NCBI GenBank assembly: GCA_049596955.1
Contig: JBMYMD010000003.1
Coordinates: 1-64,000 of the forward strand
Direction of reading: 5' to 3'
Source: UBA3478 sp049596955
Lineage (GTDB): Bacteria; Bacteroidota; Bacteroidia; Flavobacteriales; Flavobacteriaceae
Length of the DNA: 64,000 nucleotides
Below are positions 33,467 through 42,221 of this stretch, piece by piece; positions within the stretch are counted from its first letter, which is position 1; each line of letters opens with the position of its first letter. The notes under the pieces are model-generated. The model saw only the letters and a program-made list of their open reading frames with translations. It was not told the origin of the DNA and ran no database searches. Both the position numbers and the translations under genes were made by a program.

Positions 33467-34986
33467 TCTAGAGCTATGGATTCAGCTCTATTGGCAGCCA
33501 CCCACGCCGTATGGAAAATCAGACGGCTGCGGTTCTCGAGTAAATCGTAATTGATTTTATCTGGAGTATCTCCAACTCTGTGATAGTCATCATGCGTTCC
33601 GTTGAAATAGAAAATGATTGGAACGTTGTTTTTAGCAAAGTTGTAATGATCTGAACGGTAATAGAATCGATTAGGATCATTCTCGTCATTAAAAGTGTAG
33701 TCAAGTTCAATATTCATAAACTTTGAATTGACCTCTTCAGATACTTGGTGTAAGTCTTGACTGAGTTTGTCAGAACCAATGAGATAGATATAATTGCGCT
33801 TGCCTTCTCGTTTAGGATCAATACGACCAATCATATCAATATTTAAGTTTGTTATGGTCTGGTTTAAAGGGAATACAGGTTGGTAATCTGTGTAATACTT
33901 CGATCCCAATAATCCCTTTTCTTCACCTGTGACATGAAGAAAAACAATGGAACGCTTGGGTGCTGAACCGTTTTCTGCAGCCAATTTAAAGGCTTGTGCA
34001 ATTTCAAGCATGGCGACAGAACCTGATCCGTCGTCATCTGCGCCATTGTTAATTTCTCCATCTCTAGTCATACCGATGTGATCAAGGTGAGAAGAAATTA
34101 TAACGTATTCATCTGGTTTTTCACTTCCTTCGATATAAGCCACTACATTTTCAGTGTCGATAGCAATTTTTCCAGCCTCCATTGCGACTGAAGCCGAGGT
34201 TTTAAGCAGTTCTGATTTCTTCTGATCAGAAACTTTAGCCAATAAGTTTTGAGCAACACTTTCAGAGATATGAGCACTGAAATAAGGTGCTCCTTCCGCA
34301 TCTAACTGCATTCGCCCTGAATTGTTTCTCCGCATAAAATTGAGATAGCTTTTGTAGCGATCAAAATTTACAGGATCAAAAAATAGAAGTCCTTTAGCAC
34401 CGTGCATTTTTGCGGCCTCAACTCGCTTAGTCAAGCCCTCTGAGCGATTGCTCCACTTGGAAATTTCAGTTGAACCACTTAAAAGATAATTACCATTAGC
34501 ATCTACGGGCTCTCCACTTATTGCAAAAACAAGTTTTCCACTTACATCTACGGTCTTGTAATTTGAATATTCGGACTCATCAATTCCATAGCTCACAAAA
34601 ACGATATCATCAAAGGAGGCATTAAGAGGAGTGAAACTCACAAAATCTGTTCCTAAGGACAATGTATTTCCGTCAATTTCAATACTTCCTTCAGGTGTTT
34701 TGTTCATTGAAACTGGGACTTTTTGAAAATAAGAGCCGTCGGTTTGAGCTGCACCAATATTTTGACTTACATAAAAGTCTTTGAGGTAAGCTACAGCTAA
34801 CTTTTGACCTTTAGAACCTGTGTCACGACCCTCAAATTCATCTGAGGCATAAGTGTAAAGGTGTTCCTTAAGTTCATTTTCTGTAATGGTTTCTGCGAAT
34901 CTTACAGCATCAGCATCAGTGTATTGTGCATGAACTAAACCAAATCCAAGTATTGTTAAGAGGAAGGTGAATACATTTGTTCTCAT
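33460..34986 (-). CDS. Secreted M28 family metallopeptidase
   Basis: 508 residues from the ATG at 34984-34986 that starts the signal peptide (MRTNVFTFLLTILGFGLVHAQ). A PA-like inserted domain (about 110-270) is followed by the M28 zinc site: SSHLDHIG (His/Asp), NGADDDGSGSVAMLEIA (bridging Asp), HVTGEEKGLLGSKYY (catalytic Glu-Glu) and YYRSDHYNFAK (last His). Likely an aminopeptidase that frees N-terminal residues from extracellular peptides. Transcribed divergently from the hydroxyproline operon across 63 nt, so it may release hydroxyproline from peptides; that link is inferred. Confidence 0.92.
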   Translation of the reverse strand: MRTNVFTFLLTILGFGLVHAQYTDADAVRFAETITENELKEHLYTYASDEFEGRDTGSKGQKLAVAYLKDFYVSQNIGAAQTDGSYFQKVPVSMNKTPEGSIEIDGNTLSLGTDFVSFTPLNASFDDIVFVSYGIDESEYSNYKTVDVSGKLVFAISGEPVDANGNYLLSGSTEISKWSNRSEGLTKRVEAAKMHGAKGLLFFDPVNFDRYKSYLNFMRRNNSGRMQLDAEGAPYFSAHISESVAQNLLAKVSDQKKSELLKTSASVAMEAGKIAIDTENVVAYIEGSEKPDEYVIISSHLDHIGMTRDGEINNGADDDGSGSVAMLEIAQAFKLAAENGSAPKRSIVFLHVTGEEKGLLGSKYYTDYQPVFPLNQTITNLNIDMIGRIDPKREGKRNYIYLIGSDKLSQDLHQVSEEVNSKFMNIELDYTFNDENDPNRFYYRSDHYNFAKNNVPIIFYFNGTHDDYHRVGDTPDKINYDLLENRSRLIFHTAWVAANRAESIALDQ

Positions 34987-34995
34987 AATTTCGTA

Positions 34996-35051
34996 ATGTG
35001 TATTTTTCAAAAATACTATAAAATAGTACCTTTTGATAAAATTTTACACAT
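34996..35051. promoter_or_regulatory. Large imperfect palindrome between divergent promoters (candidate operator)
   Basis: Three nested inverted repeats: ATGTGTA (34996-35002) with TACACAT (35045-35051), CAAAA (35008-35012) with TTTTG (35031-35035), and TACTAT (35014-35019) with ATAGTA (35023-35028). The inner two share a centre at about 35021; the outer is offset by 2-3 nt. The minus-strand element TATTTTTG (35008-35015), a probable -7 box for the M28 peptidase, lies within it, and the plus-strand ATG of the deaminase gene lies at its edge. I infer a regulator site controlling both units; no regulator gene is adjacent. Confidence 0.5.
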
Positions 35052-35943
35052 GATGCAATGGAAAGGGGTAATGCCCGCTGTAACGACCAAATTCAATGAC
35101 GATTTAAGTCTTGATTTTAAGCTCATCGAAAAAAATACAGAGGCTCAAATTGACGCTGGAGTCCACGGAATTATATTGGCCGGAAGTCTGGGCGAGGTAA
35201 GTACATTAGAACAAGACGAAAAAAATGAGCTACTCGTATTTGTAAAAGAGGTCAGTGACGGGCGTTGTCCTGTAGTGATGAACATAGCAGAATCTTCAAC
35301 TAAAAATGCGGTTAAAGCCGCACAACTCGCTGAAAAACATGGAGCAGACGGTTTAATGGTACTTCCACCAATGCGTTACAAATCTACGGATCATGAAACT
35401 ATGGTGTATTTCGAAACCATTGCCAATAGCACTAGCTTACCCATTATGATCTACAACAATCCAGTAGATTATAAAATTGAAGTAACCATCGAGATGTTTG
35501 AACGCTTACTAAAACTTCAAAATGTAAAGGCCGTTAAAGAATCAACGCGTGATGTTTCAAACGTGACAAGGCTAAGAAATGCATTTGGAGATGATCTCTC
35601 TATTTTGTGTGGGGTAGACACGTTAGCCTTGGAAAGTTTATTGTTAGGTGCTGATGGATGGGTAGCAGGTTTAGTATGTGCATTTCCCAAAGAAACCGTG
35701 GCGATTTACAATGCGGCACTGAACGGAGATTTAAAAACCTCAAGAGAGCTTTATCGTTGGTTCATGCCACTTTTAGAATTAGATATTGATCCACAATTAG
35801 TTCAGAATATTAAATTGGCAGAAGTAGCCACAGGTTTAGGAAGCGAAATTGTTCGACCACCCAGGTTAAACTTAATAGGAACGCGAAGAAAAGAAGTACT
35901 TCAAATCATCGAAAAACAACTTCAAATTCGACCTAAATTATAA
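35050..35943 (+). CDS. DapA-family lyase, probable 1-pyrroline-4-hydroxy-2-carboxylate deaminase
   Basis: 297 residues from the ATG at 35050. A TIM-barrel class I aldolase-like lyase. Schiff-base Lys163 is in AVKESTRDV, Tyr135 in MIYNNPVDY, and GSLGE at 45-49 is in place of DapA's GTTGE, arguing against true dihydrodipicolinate synthase. First gene of an operon with a 2-oxoglutarate semialdehyde dehydrogenase, hydroxyproline epimerase and D-amino-acid dehydrogenase, so it most likely converts 1-pyrroline-4-hydroxy-2-carboxylate to 2-oxoglutarate semialdehyde plus ammonia. The specific assignment rests mainly on context. Confidence 0.85.
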   Translation: MMQWKGVMPAVTTKFNDDLSLDFKLIEKNTEAQIDAGVHGIILAGSLGEVSTLEQDEKNELLVFVKEVSDGRCPVVMNIAESSTKNAVKAAQLAEKHGADGLMVLPPMRYKSTDHETMVYFETIANSTSLPIMIYNNPVDYKIEVTIEMFERLLKLQNVKAVKESTRDVSNVTRLRNAFGDDLSILCGVDTLALESLLLGADGWVAGLVCAFPKETVAIYNAALNGDLKTSRELYRWFMPLLELDIDPQLVQNIKLAEVATGLGSEIVRPPRLNLIGTRRKEVLQIIEKQLQIRPKL

Positions 35944-35946
35944 TTC

Positions 35947-37542
35947 ATGATTGATCAAATAGGCCCCAATTATATAGGATTTCAAACGAGTCAACTCGGA
36001 AATTCATTTTCAACACTTAATCCAAAAGAATTAAAAGATAATCAGTATACGCTCTACACGGCCACTGAAGAAGAGATAAATGGTGCTGCTGAATTTGCAG
36101 AAAAAGCCTTTTACGACTATGCGGAATTAAGTGGTTCTAGACGTGCTGCTTTTTTAGAGGCTATAGCTAGTGAAATGGAAGCAATTAAGGATGATATTGT
36201 AAAAGTCTATTGCAGTGAAAGTGGTCTGCCCGAGGGAAGAGCCAACGGTGAATTAGGCAGAACCTGCTTTCAATTAAGGTCTTATGCCAATCATGTCAGA
36301 AAAGAAGAACATTTGAACTTGAAGATTGATACGGCAGATGAAGAGCGACAACCCATGCCAAAACCAGATTTGCGAAAGCTCAGCATTCCAATTGGACCCA
36401 TAGCTGTTTTTGGTTCTAGTAATTTTCCTTTAGCCTATTCTACGGCTGGAGGAGATACAGCTTCGGCCCTAGCTGCTGGGTGCACCGTAGTGCTTAAGGC
36501 ACACCCTATGCACGCAGCAACTTCAAGTTTGGTTGCATTAGCCATTTTAAAGGCGGCAAAATTGACCGAAATGCCCGAGGGTGTTTTTTCACATCTCAAT
36601 TCAAACACGCATCAAGAAGGTCAACTTTTAGTCTCGCATCCTGCAATTAAAGGTGTAGGTTTTACGGGGAGTTTAAAAGGAGGTAGAGCCTTATTTGACT
36701 TGGCTTTAAAACGCAAAACCCCAATACCTGTTTTTGCTGAGATGGGTTCTGTGAATCCTGTTATTATTTTGCCAAAGGCAGTTGAAAATAAAGCGAATTG
36801 GACTTCTTCAATAGCAGCTTCAATGGCACTCGCTGCAGGACAATTTTGCACCAATCCAGGACTGCTCATACTCTTTAAAGATGAAAATAGTGACGCCTTT
36901 ATTTCTGATTTGACACAATCACTAGCTGAGACCGGAGATAGTTGCATGTTACACCCCTCAATTTTTGAAAACTTTCAAAAAAATAAGGCCAAATTACTGA
37001 TGCAAAAAGAAGTTCAGTTATTATCAGGAACCTCTACAGCGAATACGGTAGAAAACCATATTAATGGAGAAAAAGTGTTGGCCAAAGTCAGCGCAAAGAC
37101 CTTTATCGATAACCCAGAATTACACGAGGAAGTGTTTGGGGTATTTTCACTAATTATCGAGTTAGAAGATACAGAAGACCTGTTTCATTTGATTTGCTCA
37201 CTTGAGGGACAATTAACTGGTTCTATACTGGGTGAGGAAGTCGAGTTTAAGACCTTTGAACGTGAAATAAAGATGCTCACGCACAAGGTGGGCCGTTTAA
37301 TTTTCAATGGGGTACCAACCGGAGTAGAGGTGTGCGAATCTATGTTACACGGCGGACCTTATCCTTCAACTACTGACCCTAGATATACTGCTGTTGGGGT
37401 GGATAGTATTCAGCGCTGGTTGCGTCCATTGAGTTATCAGAACTGCCCAGAAACCCTTTTACCTGAAGCACTTCACAACAAGAATAATGCAATGAAAATG
37501 AGAAGGGTGAATTCTAAATTTAACAATGAGTCTATCGTATGA
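35947..37542 (+). CDS. Aldehyde dehydrogenase, probable 2-oxoglutarate semialdehyde dehydrogenase
   Basis: 531 residues. The ALDH superfamily catalytic set is present: Cys301 in GQFCTNPG, general-base Glu265 in FAEMGSVNP, and cofactor loop GFTGSLKGGRALF. This long, GSVNP-containing subgroup oxidises 2-oxoglutarate (2,5-dioxovalerate) semialdehyde with NADP. Starts 3 nt after the deaminase gene and overlaps the epimerase ATG (ATGA). It completes hydroxyproline degradation to 2-oxoglutarate. Confidence 0.92.
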   Translation: MIDQIGPNYIGFQTSQLGNSFSTLNPKELKDNQYTLYTATEEEINGAAEFAEKAFYDYAELSGSRRAAFLEAIASEMEAIKDDIVKVYCSESGLPEGRANGELGRTCFQLRSYANHVRKEEHLNLKIDTADEERQPMPKPDLRKLSIPIGPIAVFGSSNFPLAYSTAGGDTASALAAGCTVVLKAHPMHAATSSLVALAILKAAKLTEMPEGVFSHLNSNTHQEGQLLVSHPAIKGVGFTGSLKGGRALFDLALKRKTPIPVFAEMGSVNPVIILPKAVENKANWTSSIAASMALAAGQFCTNPGLLILFKDENSDAFISDLTQSLAETGDSCMLHPSIFENFQKNKAKLLMQKEVQLLSGTSTANTVENHINGEKVLAKVSAKTFIDNPELHEEVFGVFSLIIELEDTEDLFHLICSLEGQLTGSILGEEVEFKTFEREIKMLTHKVGRLIFNGVPTGVEVCESMLHGGPYPSTTDPRYTAVGVDSIQRWLRPLSYQNCPETLLPEALHNKNNAMKMRRVNSKFNNESIV

Positions 37543-38533
37543 AATTCAAATGTTTTGACGGACACACTTGCGGAAACCCTGTTCGTTTAGTTACAAACAA
37601 CCAGAATTAAAAGGAGAGCGCATGTCTGAAAAGCGCATTGATTTTGTACAAAATCACGATCACATTCGCAGAGGATTGATGTTTGAACCACGAGGTCACG
37701 ATATGATGAGCGGCAGTTTTATCTATCCAAGTAATGATGAAGAGGTTGATTTTGGCATCTTATTCATTGAGACCAGTGGTTGTTTACCCATGTGTGGACA
37801 CGGTACTATAGGTACAGTAACTTTAGGTTTAGAGCACGGTATAATAAAACCTAAAAATGATGGAAGCTTGCGAATTGAAGTTCCAGCAGGGATGATTAAA
37901 GTCAATTATGAGATGAATGCTGGAAAAGTAGATTGGGTGAAAATAGAAAACGTTGCCAGTTTTTTGCATTCAGAGGCATTGACCATCACAGATGAATTCT
38001 TCGGTGAGTTACAATTTGATGTTTCTTATGGTGGAAATTTTTATGCCATATTTGACCCTCAGACCAATTTTAAAGGCTTGGAGCATTTTTCAGCATCTGA
38101 TTTGATTATGCACGCTAAAAGAATAAGAGCACAAATCAATGCGGATTATCCCAACCGATTCGTACATCCAGAAGATGATTCTATACATGGGGTTTCCCAT
38201 GTTTTGTGGACAGGTGCTCCATCTGAAGGCGCCACGGCTCGAAATGCAGTATTTTATGGTGATAAAGCTATCGACAGATCTCCCTGTGGCACGGGTACTT
38301 CAGCGAGAATGGCTCAATGGTACAGCAAGGGAAAGTTAAAAAAAGGAGATCAATTTGTTCATGAGAGTATTATTAACTCCACATTTGAGGGTGAAATTAT
38401 CTCTGAAACCAAAGTGGGAGACTACGATGCAATTATTCCTTCAATTAAGGGGTGGGCAAAATGCTACGGTGAAAATACCATAACAATTAATCCAGATGAC
38501 GATCCATATGCCTTTGGATTTCAAGTGATATAG
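37539..38533 (+). pseudogene. 4-hydroxyproline epimerase, interrupted by a one-base frameshift
   Basis: The ATG at 37539 overlaps the upstream stop. Frame 0 encodes KFKCFDGHTCGNPVRLVT, the conserved N-terminus of proline racemase/4-hydroxyproline epimerases, then stops at TAA 37608-37610. From the AAA at 37595-37597 the -1 frame continues as KQPELKGERMSEKRIDF and carries the rest of the enzyme, including both catalytic cysteines (MCGHGTIG and SPCGTGTSARMA). Restoring one A near 37594-37597 gives an uninterrupted protein of about 332 residues. The family interconverts trans-4-hydroxy-L-proline and cis-4-hydroxy-D-proline. It could be a real mutation or a base-calling error; the downstream frame alone lacks the first 20 residues. 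Confidence 0.85.
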
Positions 38534-38539
38534 TTTAAT

Positions 38540-39805
38540 ATGATGAAGGTAGCAGTAATTGGAGGTGGAATAAGTGGACTGTGTACCTCCTATTATTTAG
38601 TGAAAGCAGGGGTGCAAGTTGAATTATACGAGCCTTACAAACCAAACAAAGAAAATAAAAAGGAAGTTCCGTTTGGAGCTTCTTATGTGAATGCGGGATA
38701 TCTGACTCCAAGCCATATCATTCCATTATCTTCTCCTAGTTTATTTGCATCTGGACTTAAAATGATGTTTCAACGAAAAAGTCCTTTTTACATCAAACCT
38801 CGTTTGAGTACGAATTTGATGAAATGGGGATTGAACTTCGCTAAGCATTCAAATAATAAGCATGTCGATTATGCCATACCAGAAATTGCGCAAATTAATC
38901 TCTACAGTAAAGCGCTTTTTCAAGAAATATTGAGTTCCAATGAAATTGGAGATTTTCAATACAGAGACCGTGGTTTACTTATGATGTACAAAACCAAAGA
39001 AGTAGGAGAAGAGGAGCTCGAAGTTTCACATCGTGCTTCTGAATTTGGCATTAAGTCAGAACAACTCAATCATGAAGCCTTAAAGAAAATAGAACCGAAT
39101 ATTCATGCCTCGGTAATGGGAGCAGTCCGTTATTACAGCGATGTAAGTACGAATCCCATAGAATTCATGTCAAAAATGTGGACTTACCTGATATCACATC
39201 AAAATTTCAATTTAGTTGAAAATAAAGTAGAGGCAATTCATTTAAAAAAATCTTCTATAGATGTTCAAATCGAATGTGGCCAAGTAAACTCCTGCGATAA
39301 GGTGGTTGTTACGACAGGTGCTCAAGCAAACTTTTTACTAAAATCAGTTGGAGATTCTATTTTATTAGAAGCGGGTAAGGGGTATGCGATTCAAACCTTT
39401 AAATCAGACCACATCAGATTTCCTGCACTTTTATTAGAATCTAAGGTGGCCGTAAGTCCTTTTGAAGACAGAATTCGTTTTTCAGGCACCATGGAGCTCT
39501 CTGGAATTAATCACAATATCAATAAACTCAGGGTTTCAGCTATCGCGGAATCGGCCGAACAGTATTACCAAGGCCTTTCTACAGCTGATTTTAAACTCAA
39601 TGAAGCTCGATGTGGCCTTCGGCCATTGTCTCCTGATGGTCTTCCATATATAGGTGCTTCTAAGGACCCTCGAATTGTTGTTAATACCGGTGGTGCCATG
39701 ATGGGATGGAGTATTGGACCGGCTGCAGGTAAGTTGATCACTGCTGTCTTATTGGAGGAGAAAACAGAAATATCCCTGTCTCCCTTTGCCCTCAATCGTT
39801 TTTAG
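38540..39805 (+). CDS. FAD-dependent D-amino-acid (cis-4-hydroxy-D-proline) dehydrogenase, DadA-like
   Basis: 421 residues. The N-terminal dinucleotide-binding motif is AVIGGGISGLCTSYYLVKAGVQVELYE; the C-terminal FAD-binding block is RCGLRPLSPDGLPYIGASKDPRIVVNTGGAMMGWSIGPAAG, both typical of the DadA branch of the DAO superfamily. Starts 6 nt after the epimerase gene, last of the catabolic operon, where it would oxidise cis-4-hydroxy-D-proline to 1-pyrroline-4-hydroxy-2-carboxylate and pass electrons to the membrane. General D-amino acid oxidation is the alternative. Confidence 0.92.
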   Translation: MMKVAVIGGGISGLCTSYYLVKAGVQVELYEPYKPNKENKKEVPFGASYVNAGYLTPSHIIPLSSPSLFASGLKMMFQRKSPFYIKPRLSTNLMKWGLNFAKHSNNKHVDYAIPEIAQINLYSKALFQEILSSNEIGDFQYRDRGLLMMYKTKEVGEEELEVSHRASEFGIKSEQLNHEALKKIEPNIHASVMGAVRYYSDVSTNPIEFMSKMWTYLISHQNFNLVENKVEAIHLKKSSIDVQIECGQVNSCDKVVVTTGAQANFLLKSVGDSILLEAGKGYAIQTFKSDHIRFPALLLESKVAVSPFEDRIRFSGTMELSGINHNINKLRVSAIAESAEQYYQGLSTADFKLNEARCGLRPLSPDGLPYIGASKDPRIVVNTGGAMMGWSIGPAAGKLITAVLLEEKTEISLSPFALNRF

Positions 39806-39819
39806 GCTAATTTTACATT

Positions 39820-40740
39820 ATGAGAGTGTGGTGGACTTTATGGTTTTTAATAGTATTTATGACCTTTGGATATGGTCAAAAAAACTTCTTCACCCTAACC
39901 ACTGCAGATTATGACTTAGTCGGCCCTGTGAAAAGTTGTGAGTTGTTTACAAAGTTCGGCTCTATATTATTGGAGTTCAACCCTGAGGGCACACTGACCA
40001 ATGCTAAAACGTCTTATGGAGAAAAAGAATATGAAAACATAAGTTTTCATTTTGTAAACGACACTTTAAGTCAAAAGAATATTGAGTATTTCGTAGGTGA
40101 TTCTTTAGACTACACCAAAACTTATTATCACACTTTCAATTATAAACCTCTTGACTCTGTTCAGGAACTCATTGAATATGTCTACTATTTTGATGGTGAT
40201 TTAATGAGTTATTACACAACGGTTTTGGATAGTCTTCAAAGAGAAGTTGGTATTAGAATTGGTGGACCTGAATCCATCGCTAATTCTACTGAGATTATAT
40301 ATGAAGAAAGAGTTGATTCTCTAATGGTGTATAAAGTAATTTCTAATGACACCACAGAACAGAAAATAAAGGTTTACAAAGAAGATGAATTAACTCTTGA
40401 AAAATTCATTGCAGAAGAAATTACGACCAATGAATTTGGAGAAAAAAAACAAAAGCTTTTTGGTTCTGACGGTACCCTAAAATCAGAAATGCTCTTTTAT
40501 CTTGTCGAAGAAGAAAATTATGAGCTTGAAGAGCAAAGTGATTATTACTACATTGAAGGCGTTCTAGATTATATTGAAAAAACTGACAGCCAGGGAAATA
40601 AAAGTAAGATCAGTTATTCTTTTCAATTCGATGGACATGACCCTCCAAATTGGGTAAAGAAAATAGAGTTACCACTGCTAGACTATACTACAAGAGTGAT
40701 TACTTACTATTCTGATAATCAAGAATTAACAAATGAATAA
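39820..40740 (+). CDS. Secreted protein of unknown function
   Basis: 306 residues. Signal peptide MRVWWTLWFLIVFMTFGYG. The mature part repeats short stretches of the type VGPVKSCELFTKFGSILLEFNPEGT, NTEFGEKKQKLFGSDGTLKSEM and IEKTDSQGNKSKISYSFQFDGHDPPNWVKKI, reminiscent of the beta-rich repeats in RHS/YD-type or toast_rack-like Bacteroidota periplasmic proteins; I do not recognise a named family. Its 3' end overlaps the thioesterase ATG by 8 nt, so it may lead the menaquinone cluster transcript. Confidence 0.8.
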   Translation: MRVWWTLWFLIVFMTFGYGQKNFFTLTTADYDLVGPVKSCELFTKFGSILLEFNPEGTLTNAKTSYGEKEYENISFHFVNDTLSQKNIEYFVGDSLDYTKTYYHTFNYKPLDSVQELIEYVYYFDGDLMSYYTTVLDSLQREVGIRIGGPESIANSTEIIYEERVDSLMVYKVISNDTTEQKIKVYKEDELTLEKFIAEEITTNEFGEKKQKLFGSDGTLKSEMLFYLVEEENYELEEQSDYYYIEGVLDYIEKTDSQGNKSKISYSFQFDGHDPPNWVKKIELPLLDYTTRVITYYSDNQELTNE

Positions 40741-41149
40741 AGTAGAGGTATTGCAAAGACTGAATGCATCGAGTAACAATACTTTGATGCAAACCTTAGA
40801 AATTGAATACGTCGATATTGGTGAAGACTTTTTAACGGCTACAATGCCCGTTACATCCAAAGTACATCAACCAGATGGTGTATTGCATGGAGGGGCGACT
40901 GTTGCATTAGCAGAAACTGTAGGAAGTGCTGCCTCTCATGCGCTTCTCGGTTCTAATGATACTGTGATTCGAGGAATCGAAATCTCGGCAAATCATCTCA
41001 AGAGTGTTACTCATGGAATGATTCAAGCGAAAGCAGTTTTAATGCATAAAGGAAAGACACTGCAGCTTTGGGATATAGAGGTGAGAGATAAGAACGATCA
41101 CCTAATCTCAAAGTGTAAACTATCTACCATATGTCTCAAAAGAAGATGA
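40733..41149 (+). CDS. menI: PaaI-type hotdog thioesterase, probable 1,4-dihydroxy-2-naphthoyl-CoA hydrolase
   Basis: 138 residues, one hotdog domain. HQPDGVLHGGATVALAETVGSAAS carries the HGG and catalytic Glu of the PaaI/YdiI subgroup, followed by GIEISANHLKSVTHGMIQAKAVLMHKGKTLQLWDIEV. YdiI-type enzymes hydrolyse DHNA-CoA in menaquinone synthesis, and the position 8 nt before menF and the men genes fits that role. Symbol given on context; biochemical specificity is inferred. Confidence 0.82.
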   Translation: MNKVEVLQRLNASSNNTLMQTLEIEYVDIGEDFLTATMPVTSKVHQPDGVLHGGATVALAETVGSAASHALLGSNDTVIRGIEISANHLKSVTHGMIQAKAVLMHKGKTLQLWDIEVRDKNDHLISKCKLSTICLKRR

Positions 41150-41157
41150 TTCATTAA

Positions 41158-42189
41158 ATGAACTATTCGACTCGAGTATTAGAAGATTGTTTCAATAAAG
41201 CTTTTAAAGAAAAACAACCATTTCTGGTTTGTAAACATCCAAAAAGCACATCAGTCCATATTTATCAATCAGGTCCAGTTCAAGCGAAAAAAAGCAAAAT
41301 AAAGCTTCAGTCTTTTGACAGTTCGAAACAAGGTGTTGAGTTTAATGTTTCTAAGCATATTATTTTAGCCGCAAAAGAACTACGAAAATCATTCAGAGCT
41401 TGTGATACTGAGTCTTTTGAGGAAGATTTTCAGCAATACAAAGAATTATTTGAAAAGGCTCAAAAGTTTTTAAATGAGGGCAATCAAAAGATTGTTATTT
41501 CCAGAAAAATTGAACAGAGACTTAAGGTCGATCAGTGTTCTCTTTTTAGGTACTTAATGAGCTCATTTGATAATGCTTTCGTATACATGCTATATCATCC
41601 ATTATTCGATATTTGGATAGGAGCAACCCCCGAGTTGCTTGCTGAAGTTAATGATACAAAGTTAAAAACCACTGCTTTGGCTGGGACCACAACTGCTGCC
41701 GAAGGTCAGTCACCTCAATGGAGAGAAAAGGAACTTTTAGAGCAAGAAATTGTTCAAAATGAATTGGAAACACAATTTAATAAACATGAGATATCCTATC
41801 ACAAAGTGCCAACCACAAATTTTAAATACGGTCACCTCTATCATTTAAAAACTGATTTTCTGGCAGAATTAGAAAGTCATCAAAAAGCAGTTGAAGCGGT
41901 TTCTATTTTACATCCAACCTCAGCGGTGTGTGGTTTCCCAAGAGATAAGGCTAGAGCATTCATTTTAGAGCACGAAAACTACAATCGAGAATTGTATACC
42001 GGGTATATAGGAATAATTCATCAGTGTTCTGCATCTTTTTACGTCAATCTCCGCTGCATGAAAATTAGAGATTCAAAGGTTTCACTCTTTGTCGGTGGAG
42101 GACTTAATCAAAGTTCAATTCTGACAGAAGAATTTGATGAAACCAATCAAAAAGCCAAAGTACTCTTAGATATTTTAAATGTGAGTTAG
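41158..42189 (+). CDS. menF: Isochorismate synthase
   Basis: 343 residues, on the short side for the chorismate-binding family. Core motifs KIVISRKIEQ, GATPELL, LAGTT, and LHPTSAVCGFPRDKARAFILEHENYNRELYTGYIG are the chorismate-binding enzyme signatures with the Mg/chorismate Glu residues (KELLEQEI region, ExNRELYTG). Converts chorismate to isochorismate, the branch point to menaquinone. Neighbouring menD uses the product. The N-terminal domain is reduced relative to E. coli MenF. Confidence 0.92.
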   Translation: MNYSTRVLEDCFNKAFKEKQPFLVCKHPKSTSVHIYQSGPVQAKKSKIKLQSFDSSKQGVEFNVSKHIILAAKELRKSFRACDTESFEEDFQQYKELFEKAQKFLNEGNQKIVISRKIEQRLKVDQCSLFRYLMSSFDNAFVYMLYHPLFDIWIGATPELLAEVNDTKLKTTALAGTTTAAEGQSPQWREKELLEQEIVQNELETQFNKHEISYHKVPTTNFKYGHLYHLKTDFLAELESHQKAVEAVSILHPTSAVCGFPRDKARAFILEHENYNRELYTGYIGIIHQCSASFYVNLRCMKIRDSKVSLFVGGGLNQSSILTEEFDETNQKAKVLLDILNVS

Positions 42190-42209
42190 GTGAAGATAGG
42201 AGTAGTCCC

Positions 42210-42217
42210 TAACTTTG
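42210..42217 (+). promoter_or_regulatory. -7 promoter element directly before menD
   Basis: TAACTTTG, an exact TAnnTTTG match, 4 nt before the menD ATG, with TTAG 20 nt upstream as a partial -33 box. It would give menD an internal, nearly leaderless transcript in addition to read-through from menF. Confidence 0.5.
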
Positions 42218-42221
42218 CATC

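Noticed and set aside
37594..37600. Programmed -1 frameshift in the epimerase gene
   Set aside because: The zero-frame codons here do not form an X-XXY-YYZ heptamer, and there is no clear stimulatory hairpin or Shine-Dalgarno just upstream.
37568..38533. Taking the epimerase as an intact gene starting at a TTG or at the ATG near 37622
   Set aside because: Either start omits the conserved FDGHTCGNPVRLV segment that is present immediately upstream in another frame and in place after the ALDH stop, so a frameshift explains the data better.
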